A stretch of DNA of 64,000 bases, taken from Chaetoderma sp. LZ-2023a (taxonomy: Eukaryota; Mollusca; Caudofoveata; Chaetodermatida; Chaetodermatidae). The stretch covers positions 102,552,028 through 102,616,027 of the forward strand of contig CM067370.1 in assembly GCA_034401795.1 (NCBI GenBank), read 5' to 3'. The notes beneath the pieces are model-generated. The model searched no databases. It had not been told where the DNA came from and saw nothing but the letters and a program-made list of their open reading frames with translations. Numbering within the stretch: position 1 is the first letter of the stretch; each line of letters begins with the position of its first letter. A program made the position numbers and the translations under genes. Of the stretch, positions 54,714 to 64,000 are shown one piece after another.

Positions 54714-57700
54714 ACAAGAGGCCCAAGGGGCCTGTGTCGCTCACCTGGAGCACCATCAATTTTTGTCAAAATTGTTGGTGGGTGGTTTAGCAGTCTTTTA
54801 AATGAGTTTGTGGACATTTTTGCAAGTGCAATATGGCCGCCAAACACACTGCATTTTGTTTGCCCCACGGCGCCCATGTTTTTTTGATGGTGAACAAACT
54901 TGGCTTACCTCTTGGCTTAGATGAAGATTTCCCAAGTGGTTTCGGAGATTTTTAAAGACATTTCCTGAAATCGTCCGAAATCCAAAATGGCCACTGGGCA
55001 ATTTAGCCGATAGGGCTCATTTGAACAAACTTGGATCCTTATGCCCTAAGGATGCTTCCTGCCAAATATAATTGAAATCGGCCTGGTAGTTCTCAAGAAG
55101 ATATTTTTAATTTCCCATTGCTTTAGCATGCAAGCTTTTGACGAGAAAATTATCCAAGATGGCCACCAAACCGTTTATCCAACAGTTTCGAAAATTGCAA
55201 ATTTGAGCTCAGAATACCCAAAAACATACCCAGTATCTAGAACCAATTTTGACCTCAAAATCCCTCAAATAAAAAAATCTAATATGTCCGCCAAACACGC
55301 TACATTTTGATTGGCCCACGGCGGCCATGTTTTTTGACGGAGCAACTTCCCGTGAACAAACTTTAATGGCCCTTAGTCCCTAATCATATCTCCCAAATTT
55401 TGGCCTGATCCATTCAGCGGTTCTGGAGACGTCGTTTTCGGGAAAACTAGGTCATCCAAGATGGCTGCCGAACCATTTGGTCAATCAAGTCGTCTTAAAC
55501 AAGCTTGGCTTACCGCTTTGCCTAGATGAGGTTTCATAAGTTTTGAATCGATTCCCCAAGCGGTTTCTGAGAACGAGATCTTTAGACATTTCTAAAAATT
55601 GGCTGAAATCCAAGATGGTCGCCGCCCAAATTGGCCGATCGGGTTCGTTTGGACAAACTTGAATCTCTATGCCTTAAGGATGCTTCATGTCAAATATACT
55701 TGAAATCGGCACAGGAGTTCTTGAGGATATTTTTAATTTCCCATTGCTTTAGTATGGGAGCTTTTGGGGGGGGGGGGGGAAATGATACAAGGTGGCCGCC
55801 AAACCGTTTATCCGACAGTTTCAAAAATTGTAAATTTGAGATCAGAATACCCAAAAACCTATATAAAACCAATTTCGGCCTCAAAATCCATCAAATAAAA
55901 AAATTCAATATGGCCGCAAAACATGCTATATTTTGATTGGCCCACGGCGGCCATGTTTTTTTTACGGATCAACTTCTCTTGAACAAACTTTACTGGCCCT
56001 TAGTCCCTAATCATATCTGCCAAATTTCAGCCTGATCCCTTCTGTGGTTCTGGAGAAGTTATTTTCGCTATTTAAAACTAGGTCAACCAAGATGTCTGCC
56101 AAACTATTTGACCAATTAAGTTCCCTTGAACAAATTTGGTTGAGCTCTTGCCATAGACCATATTTCATGAGGTTTCCTTCAATCTCTCAAGCGGTTTCGG
56201 AGAAGATTTTTCAAGACATTTCTAAAAATCGGCCAAATTCCAAGATGACCACCGGCCTAATTGACCGATCGGCTTCATTTGAACAAACTTGGATCCCTAT
56301 GGCCTAAGGATGCTTTCTGCCACATATAATTGAAATTGGCCCAGCGGTTCTTGAGAAGAAGTCGTTTAATGGAAAAGTTGACGGACGGGCTTTCAGGCCA
56401 GGTGAGCTAAAAACTGTAGGCGTAGTCGCAGTTCAAAAATCCATCCTGAAACTTCCTATACATTCTCTATGTGAATTTTTTGCCCACGAAAAGGTGGGTA
56501 GCTTGAAAACCATTGAGCAGATTAAAAATAAAAATCGGCCTAATCCAAGATGGCCGCCGGACAAATTGGCCGATCGGGTTCATTTGAACAAACTTAGATC
56601 TCTATGCCATATGAATGCTTCCTCCCCAAATATAATTGAAATCGGCCCAGTGGTTCTTGAGAAGTCATTTAAAGAATTCCCCATTGCTTTACTATGGGCC
56701 CATTGCTTTACTATGGGAGCTTTTAGCGGGAAAACAAACCAAGATGGCAGCCAAAGCGTTTATCTGACAGTCTCGAAAGTGACATATTTGAACTCGGCAC
56801 ACTGATAAGCATATATAAAGCAATTTTCGCCATTAAAATACGTCAAATACAAAAGAGCCAATATGACCTAGAAACGCTGAATTTTGATTGGTTGATGGCG
56901 GCCATGTTTTTTAACGAACAAACTTCCCTTGAACAAACTTGAAAGGTGCTTGGTCCCTAAGCAAATTTACAAAATTTCAGCTCTATCCCTTCAGCGGTTC
57001 GGGAGAAGTTGTTTTTGCAAAAACTAGGTCATCCAAGATGGCGGCCAAGCAAATCGGCCAATCAGGTTGACTTGAACAAACTTGGGTCTACCGCTGCCAC
57101 AGATGATGTGCTATGAGGTTTGAATCAATTCCTCCAGCGGTTTCAGAGAAGATTTTTTAGTGTTTCTAAAAATCAGCCATTTTGGCCGACGGCCATCTTG
57201 GATTTTGACTGATCCGCTTCGTTTGAACAAACTTAGATCTCTATGCCCTATGAATGCTTCCTCCAAAATAAAATTGAAATTGGCCCAGTGGTTCTTGAAA
57301 AGAAGTCGTTTAAAGAACTCCCCATTGCTTTACTATGGGCTCATTGCTTTACCATGGGAGCCTATGGCAGGAAAACAAACCAAGATGGCAGCCAAATCGT
57401 TTATCCGATAGTCTCGAAAGTGGTATATTTGAACTCGCCACACTGATAAGCATATATAAAGCAATTTTCGCCATCAAAATACATCAAATATAAAAAAACA
57501 AATATGACCAACAAACGCTAGATTTTGATTGGTTGATGGCGGCCATATTTTTTAACGTACGAACTTCCCTTGAACAAACTTGAATGGACCTTGGTCCCTA
57601 AGCATATTTACCAAATTTCAGACCTATCGCTTCAGCGGTTTGGAAGAAGTGATTTTCGCGAAAACTAGGTCATCCAAGATGGCCACCAGGCAAATAGGCC

Positions 57701-58014
57701 AATGAGGTTGCCTTGAACAAACTTGGGTCTATTGTTGCAATAGATGATGTGTTATGAGTTTTGAATCCATTCATCCAGCGGTTTCGGAGAAGAAGATTTT
57801 TTAAAGTGTCTAAAAATTGGCTATTTTGGCCAACGGCCATCTTGGATTTTGGCCGATCGGGTTCATTTGAACAAATTTGAATCTCTATGGCCTAGGGATG
57901 CTTCCTACCAAATATAATTGAAATCGGCCCAGTGGTTCTTGAGAAGTAATTTTAAAGGAAAAGTTGATGGACGGACGACGGACGGTCGCCACGACATAAG
58001 CTCAGTGAGCTAAA
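54714..58014. repeat. GAGGCCC repeat, array 3 (3.3 kb)
   Basis: It opens with ACAAGAGGCCCAAGGGGCC and has at least eight diverged units containing CCAAGATGGC, GAACAAACTT and ATAATTGAAATCGG blocks. One terminal GGCCAGGTGAGCTAAAA occurs inside at about 56396, and a second end (GGTCGCCACGACATAAGCTC) is at about 58000. It is therefore a composite of two insertions, or an array that grew past one end. There is no coding capacity; the short frames seen in it are repeats of the same unit. Confidence 0.8.
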
Positions 58015-58122
58015 AAACCATTGAACATGTCCTATGTATGTGACAGCAGCTTTGTTCCAATATAGCTCTTGTAATTCACATAGCGCTTGACACAAAACAA
58101 ACACCTTCTAAATGTCACATTT

Positions 58123-58153
58123 ATATGGGGGAGGGGGGTGCAGGGGGGGGGGC
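58123..58153 (+). repeat. G-quadruplex-type G-rich tract
   Basis: Runs of five, six and ten G are separated by A and TGCA, then a C. It is G-rich on the plus strand, opposite to host transcription. Confidence 0.7.
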
Positions 58154-58239
58154 TATATTAATGGCAAACAGTTTGGACCAATTTTATAGGGTTCTTCCCT
58201 ATATGTCAGTAACAATGTCACCCAATGAATTTTCCAGGC

Positions 58240-58630
58240 TTTAAAACAATGGATAAATCCAGTTTTAGCTATGACCCTACTCATTCCTAGCTAAGCTCCA
58301 CACACCATTTGCCCGTATTTTAATTGATCGATCCATGAAATCTCTGATTCTCAAACTTCCAGAAGACTATACAAGTAAGCTGTTGGATATTTTGAAACAA
58401 ATTTGACTAGGTGAACAGCACCCAGTTAAATTTATTTCAAAATATTCAACAGTGTATTTATTAAATAGTAAAGACATACAATTCGTATAACTTGATGGAC
58501 TATTAAGCACTTATGACAGACTTAATTCTGTCATTCATTACATAATTGATTATGACATCGGCCTACATGTGACGTTGTTGATTGTAACACCATATGATTC
58601 ATCAATAAACTGGATTCATCCATTGGTGAA
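58240..58630. repeat. Dispersed repeat R3 (copy at right end)
   Basis: It has the same block order as 410-765: a GTTTTAGCTATGACCC start, GATCGATCCATG, the TGTTGGATATTTTGAAAC hairpin, TGATTATGACATCGGCC and an ACTGGATTCATCCATTGG end. Confidence 0.65.
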
Positions 58631-58947
58631 ACCTACAAAGACTGATTTGACGGAAACTGATTTTCAAATTATCAATTTTGTGTCCAGAAGATTGGATAAT
58701 CATGCATTTGGATTTCCTGAAAACATTTGGAAAATCAAATATGGCTGCCAGAAGCGTACAATGATAAGATCATTCCACTCAAGTTTCGTTGAAATTGGAC
58801 CATTGATTAAGGGAGCACAATTCTAAATGATTTGTGGACAATTCTTTGGACAATCAAAGATGGTTGCCAGAAAAATGGACCAATCAAAATTCTCATTCGA
58901 AGTGTTGAAGCATACCACGATAGGATCTTTCCACCCAAGTTTCGTTG

Positions 58948-59305
58948 AAATAAACGAAATCACAGATTTCTTTTTTCACGAGAGAGTAGTTATACTTACC
59001 TCCCTAACACTCTATGATATTTCCTAAATATCGACTTTCACTCAATAATCCCAGATTAAATAAGATAGGTGCCCTTATTGGGCAGGAAGACAGGTGACAG
59101 TCAGCCGGATGCCGGCCCCAACCTCGCACATGCGCAGGCTGTCACTGCCTCAGCTTGACCATTGGCCGACACATGCAATTTAAAAGCCTGAAGACTCTGT
59201 GGGGTGGAGAGGCTGGGTCCGTGTTAGGGAGGTAAGTATAACTACTCTCTCGTGAAAAAAGAAATCTGTTATTTCGTTTATTTCACTTCAAGATATATAC
59301 TTACC
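58948..59305. repeat. E5 left terminus and internal complementary region
   Basis: ATACTTACC (58992-59000) follows a 41-bp spacer after the AAA. The G-rich motif is TGTGGGGTGGAGAGGCTGGG (59199-59218). The internal region runs from GGTAAGTAT (59231-59239) to ATACTTACC (59297-59305). Confidence 0.9.
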
Positions 59306-59846
59306 TCCCTAACAATCTATGATATTGCCAGAATTTGCAAGAGAATTTGGTGGGAGGGAGGCGAGGTCAAAAGACCAGCTCATCCCTTGCATGTTTTGCG
59401 CATGAAGCACTAACATCTGAAATTGTGTACACACACAATCAGGCAATGATTTGAACATCGGATAACACAACCGATGGTGAGAGTAATGACCGTATGTCAA
59501 ATGCACTCCCCACCTCCTTTTGCGAAAGGAGAAGCTATGATCTCAATGTCCCATACACTCTCTAAGTACTACAGGACACGAGACAAAAGACTTCATTTCG
59601 TAAACTCTCAATAAATGAACCCCATAATACACAGGTACCATTACATTCTTGTTAAATAAGGGTAATACATCGGGACAATAAATTATGTAACAACAAAAGG
59701 CAGTACTGACCTTATGCATGAAAGCTGTATCCATCCAGTCCACATCAGTGAAGGAAATATGATACATGAATATGCGGTTGTTTCCACAATTAAAATGTGC
59801 TGTCTTCAGACAGCAAGTGCAACTTATCTACAATATATACACCTGC

Positions 59847-60960
59847 TCATCTTTTGAATATCGATACGGCAAGAGGATTAGTGGTGTCACGGAGGTAATG
59901 GTCGGTAAAACTTGACTCACAGTGCCACTGAGCTAACGACATAATGTCATCCACCAATACCCCGTTAAACAGGGCGGTGGACACCACTACGCCATGGACA
60001 CTGTGAGCTTTGGCTAAGTCAACTTGTTTACAAGTGGCGGATTTGTGGCAAAATTGAATACATTCCACAATCCACCTAGATTTAGTGTCTTTTGACGCCC
60101 TGCCATGGTGTTCAATATAAAACAACCATAACGAGGATGGGTCCATCCGCCATTCCTGTGTACGTTGTTTGTACCTGTTTAATGTGTGGTCTGGACACCA
60201 TGCTTTTGAATTAGGATCAAATCTAGTCAAAGCTGGTAAAATAATTGGTTGACCTGGATATTTCAAAGACTGGTTCTTAGCCATGAAATTTATCCTCGGT
60301 AGAAGCCTAAGGCCTTCCCTTGTAACAACATAACGGTCTGCCTCAGCGGATAAAGCATGAATCTCGCTTCTCCATCTTGAAGAGGCCGCAGCAATTAGAA
60401 ATACAGTTTTAAGTGTCAACATTTTCATAGAAATGGCACTTAGTGGTTCAAATGGCTTGTCTGCTAGCACTTGAAGTACTAGAGATAAATTCCAAGACGG
60501 AATCACTGGTCGAATTCTCGGTCTTAGATTACCCATGCCGTTTATTAGTGTTCAATGAACAGACTTCATCACTTCCCCTATCAGCCAAGCAAGGGATAAC
60601 TGACATCAAAGCTAACTTGTAGTCAGCAATAGAGTTAGGCTTGAGGCTATAAGCATCATACAGGTGAGGAAATCGGCTACTACCTGTCGTGAATAGATGC
60701 ATCCATTGGATTAACATCTCTGTTTGAGCACCATTCTGCAAATCTATTGAATTTATAGTTATATGCTCTGAGGTTGACCCCCCTTCTGCCTTTTGCCATA
60801 AATATGGCCGCTTGCTCAGAAAATCCCTCCTTAACTTTAGATTCCTTGACAATATCCACGCAGTCAATTGCAACATTGACAGGTTGTTGTGAAGGGACTT
60901 GCCCTGGAAAATAATATTGTCCATCAGAGGCAGAGGAACTGGATTGCAGACCAGAAGGTC
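59847..60960 (-). pseudogene. E5 tyrosine recombinase, frameshifted N-terminal half
   Basis: The C-terminal 229 codons are open (59847-60536) and include ASSRWRSEIHALSAEADR, AKAHSVHGVVVS and AQWHCESSFTDHYLRD, so the Tyr is present while HxxR reads HSVH as in E3. The N-terminal half is split over two further frames (VKEGFSEQAAIFMAKGRR and SLKPNSIADYKLALMSVIP). Confidence 0.85.
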
Positions 60961-62926
60961 CAGCAGATCCGTATACCATGATCAGCTTGGCCAATTTGGG
61001 GCGATCAGAAGCACTTGGCACTCCTCCTGCCTGATTTTCTGAAGAACCTTTGGAATCAGGATTGCTGGTGGGAATGCGTATGCATACATTCCCTCCCAGC
61101 TGATAGCTAATTCATCTGTTGCATAAGCGCTTGGATCTGGAAACGGAGACGTACATCGTCATCTTCGCATTCTTGTTCGTTGCGAACAAATCTATGTTGG
61201 TTTCCCCCAGTGGTCGAACAGACGATCCGCCACACATTGATTTAGTTGCCATTCCGTAGGCAAAACACTCATCCTTCGGCTCAATGAGTCTGCTAACAGA
61301 TTTAGCCTTCCCGGAATGTGAACTGCCTTCAAGGTGATCATATGATCTAGACACCAGTAAAGCAGTTTCCAAGTCATCATACAGAGACTTCGTTCCGCCC
61401 TGGTGGTTTATGTAAGTCACTACTGTTGAGTTGTCTGATCGAACTAGAACAATCTTGCCCTGAACTTTCTTTAAGAAATGTTCCAGGCCCAGAACTACTG
61501 CTCGTAATTCCAGTAGATTTATATGTTTCTGTGACTGATCCAGATTCCAAAGCGCTGATACTGTGGCTTCTTCCAGGCAAGTTCCCCCCCCCCCCCCTCC
61601 ATTGATGCATCTGTGTATATCGTTATTTGAGGGTGGGGTGGGTTGAGCAACACACCCGCCAGGAGATTCTATCGCTTCATCCACCATTGAAGGTGGTGAA
61701 TAAGAGGTTCCAACACTGACACCTCCGAGTCCAGGGAACCTGTGTCATGAGAAATAAGTGGATAGGATGCCTGCGCAAGGCCGCCTGTGGAATGACTGGT
61801 TCCAGAGAAACTATCAACCCCAGCATTCTCAAGTAAACCTGTGCCAGTACATGATGACTGTTGCACACTGATTGTATTACTGAGATGAGTATTTCTACTC
61901 TCTTGAGTAGGATAAACATACCCTATCTCTAGATCGAAGGACATTTCCAGGTAACTAAACTTCTGGGATGGAGTCAGCTCTGATTTCTGAAAGTTTATTA
62001 TCCAGCCTAAGTCTGTGAGAATTTTCAAAACTATCTCCAGATTTGCTGCAAGACTCCCGATTGTGTGCTTTTAACAGCCAATCGTCTACGTAAGTGTGGA
62101 CTGCTATGCTTCTCATGCAGAGGTATGTTGTTATTGCAAGAACCACCCTGGTGAAGACCCGAGGAGTTGTGGAAATTCCGAATAGTAAAACTTTGAATTC
62201 CCACTGTCGGCCCTGGAATGAGAATCTCAGGTACCGACGAAAACTCTTCGCAATTGGAATGTGGAAATAAGTATCCTTCAGATCGATTGACACAGTCCAC
62301 ATTCCCATCTCCAACCCTGCCAACACCGTTTTGACTGTTTCCATTTTGAAACTCAGTGTGTCTATGAACTTGTTCAATGGCTTGAAGTTGAGAATTGGTC
62401 TCCACCCTCCAGTACTCTTTGTCACTAGAAACACGGTTGAATAGAAGCCCAGGAAATTTTGTGCCGGTTGAATTGCTCCTTTTTGTATGCCGGTTGAATT
62501 GCTCCTTTTTGTATGAGGGAATTTATTTCTTCCTCTATACACAACCATTGACCTGGATCTCTTGGAATTTGAGTTCAGATCGGAACCAGAGACAGGTGCG
62601 AATGATGGGCCTATTGCCCAGTCAGGCTGGTACCAAGCTGAAAGCCATTGCAAGACTAAGTGGTCCTGGGTTAACCGCTCCCACTCCTGCTTGTGGAAGG
62701 TCAATCGACCTCCCACGGGTCCATCTAGGGAGAGAGGTGGACATAACCAGTGCAAGAGTGGGACTGTCTCTGGTTCTAGCATTGGTTTGGTTCTTGTGGA
62801 AATCGGCCCACCAGGCACGATTACCACAATCAGATTCTCGCGTGCCATGGCTTGTGCCGCCCACGCCATGGCCCGCTCCTCATGCACGGGAGGCTGCCTG
62901 GCTGGCTGTGCTTGAGGAGCCTGCAC
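60540..62926 (-). pseudogene. E5 RT-RNase H-MT, multiple frameshifts
   Basis: The RT frame from 62926 contains VFLVTKSTGGWRPILNFKPL, SIDLKDTYFHIPI, then FGISTTPRVF and the catalytic HTYVDDWLLKA. The frame breaks near 62030. RT end, RNase H and MT pieces are scattered over three frames (YLRMLGLIVSLEPVIPQAAL, VRSDNSTVVTYINHQGG, LADSLSRRM). A run of about 13 C at 61585-61598 has caused one of the shifts. This copy shows which RT segment E3 has lost. Confidence 0.87.
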
Positions 62927-64000
62927 CCCCTCCCACCACCGGTGATGGCGTGACCGTGGCCTATGCTGTGCCGGTTGCTGGCTTCTGACTTGACCAGCGC
63001 CTCAAATTGTTCACGTAGCACCCTCTGATTGTTGACTAGAGTGACTGTCTCCTGGAGGTGTCTACATCCCTCACCCCCCCAAAGAGACCAGGACCTGACA
63101 TAGGCATCCGCAGCAGCCTGTTGTACAGATCCTGAGATGGATACAAATTATTTAGTGTAAATGTGTGTCTCGCCCCGACAGTTCTAGTCACTGCTCTAGT
63201 TATACAGTCCAGAGCCAGGTTAATACCATCCTGGATGGCTCTCTAAACTGAGACAGGGCTTGCTTAGCGCGATGCAGATGCTGTTACTACACCCTGTAAC
63301 AGCTGTGAGACATGCTAGAGCGCCGCTATAAATGCTCTTGAGCTCTCCTCTGCATCGCGGAATGCGGTGTTTGCTGAGCGCAGGGCGGTCGAGCACAGCG
63401 CTCCCGTGTCAGAACGGGAGCCTGGCCATGTGTCCTCGACAAGTGCTGCGCGATCATCAGCGCTCGGCTTTGGCACTGTACCGTATTTCTGGTATTGTCC
63501 AGCAACAATACGGCACCGCCTTGCCACCTCCGGGGGGGAAGGGTCTTCGCAAGCCGTCCATTACACTTAATGGACGTCTCTGCCGCCGTGAACATATCAA
63601 CTATATGTTCTACTAATGGCAGAAATGGCATGGCAGTAACTGCCGGCTTTCCAGCCAACCACGGCCGCTGGTCCCGCTGTTTGCCAACTGTTCTACACAG
63701 AGCTCTGGCCTAACGCTTACCAGCCATTGGCATGCGTAAGACCAGTCCTCCTCTGTGGCCACCTGTGAGTGTACGACAAGGCGCGGGCCTTCGTCATCCT
63801 CTACTGCACTCATAGGTGCAAACGTGGGTGGAGCCGTGGATACTGCTGGCAGGCCGTAGAAAACATGTGGCCCCGAGAGACCAGGCATGTCTTGCGCCAC
63901 GGCTGAAAAGCCAGGCGCCGGTGCCATGGAAGCGTGCGGGTGTAATCCACCACACTATGGCCCGGACCAGCCGCCATCATACCCTCGGCAAGCCGAAGTA
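62830..64000 (-). pseudogene. E5 Gag-like ORF1, C-terminal part, frameshifted
   Basis: Fragments at 63315-63527, 63326-63658 and 63613-63927 match the E3 Gag (EEDWSYACQWLVSVRPEL, ARRCRIVAGQYQKYGTVPKP, LVEHIVDMFTAAETSIKCNG). Frame changes and stops break the frame repeatedly. The N-terminal part lies beyond the window. Confidence 0.82.

Larger units (their letters stand above)
58948..64000 (-). mobile_element. DIRS copy E5 (family B), truncated by the window end
   Basis: The left terminus starts at AAA (58948-58950) in a CAAGTTTCGTTG-AAA context; an uninterrupted version of the same target (TTTCGTTGAAATTGG) is seen at 58780. The copy is colinear with E3 through recombinase, MT, RNase H, RT and Gag, and runs off the window at a point equal to about 44205 in E3. 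Unlike E3 it keeps the RT region. Many frameshifts make it inactive. It lies upstream of exon A in host-gene orientation. Confidence 0.93.

Noticed and set aside
54631..57446. Repeated short frames with MLKISH- or LNKLRSLC-like peptides in array 3
   Set aside because: They recur because the DNA unit recurs. Frames are broken at random and differ between units.
1..64000. tRNA or rRNA genes, CRISPR arrays, bacterial-type operons or terminators
   Set aside because: No cloverleaf with intact A and B boxes, no rRNA segment and no spaced repeat of CRISPR type was seen. The sequence is eukaryotic nuclear DNA.

Overview
The window looks like animal nuclear DNA, most likely from a mollusc and perhaps a bivalve. 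The reasons are GT-AG introns, long AT-rich stretches, and two dispersed repeat types that I associate with molluscan genomes: the ACAAGAGGCCCAAGGGGCC repeat and the GTCGAAAGGGGGCATAACTCC satellite. The phylum is inferred from repeat style only. There is no sign of bacterial or viral genome organisation.

Only one host gene is recognisable. It is a minus-strand choline/ethanolaminephosphotransferase (CEPT1/CHPT1 family). Six internal exons lie at 54313-54166, 38871-38730, 38331-38247, 36462-36328, 19112-18954 and 14619-14494. All splice sites and phases agree, giving 265 codons spread over about 40 kb. The first coding exon(s) must lie to the right of the window. The last coding exon was not found.

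The introns are swollen by five DIRS-type tyrosine-recombinase retrotransposon copies, all coding on the minus strand like the host gene. E1 (26946-34617) and the decayed E2 (left part 19693-about 23056, probable right end 35816-35897) form family A. E3 (39977-52613) and E5 (58948 to beyond the window end) form family B. E4 (44431-50880, family C) sits inside the Gag frame of E3. Each family has inverted terminal repeats and an internal complementary region that joins both ends through a shared trinucleotide (AAC, AAA or GAA). Each codes for a Gag-like protein with an N-terminal Cys/His domain, for RT-RNase H-methyltransferase-like domains, and for a tyrosine recombinase. Every copy carries lesions, but E4 has terminal repeats identical by eye and so looks recent.

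Layout: 1-10 kb is AT-rich DNA with palindromic MITE-like repeats, a dead APE-type LINE (2525-4959, +), a broken Penelope-like element (6620-8051, +) and a 34-bp minisatellite. 10-19 kb has more repeats, the most 3' exons, a 590-bp CA/CG tract and a 16.9/18.8-kb inverted repeat. 19-36 kb is one intron holding E2 and E1. 36-39 kb carries three exons. 39-54 kb is one intron holding a satellite split by E3, with E4 nested inside. 54-64 kb holds the exon with the catalytic motif, a 3.3-kb repeat array and the truncated E5.
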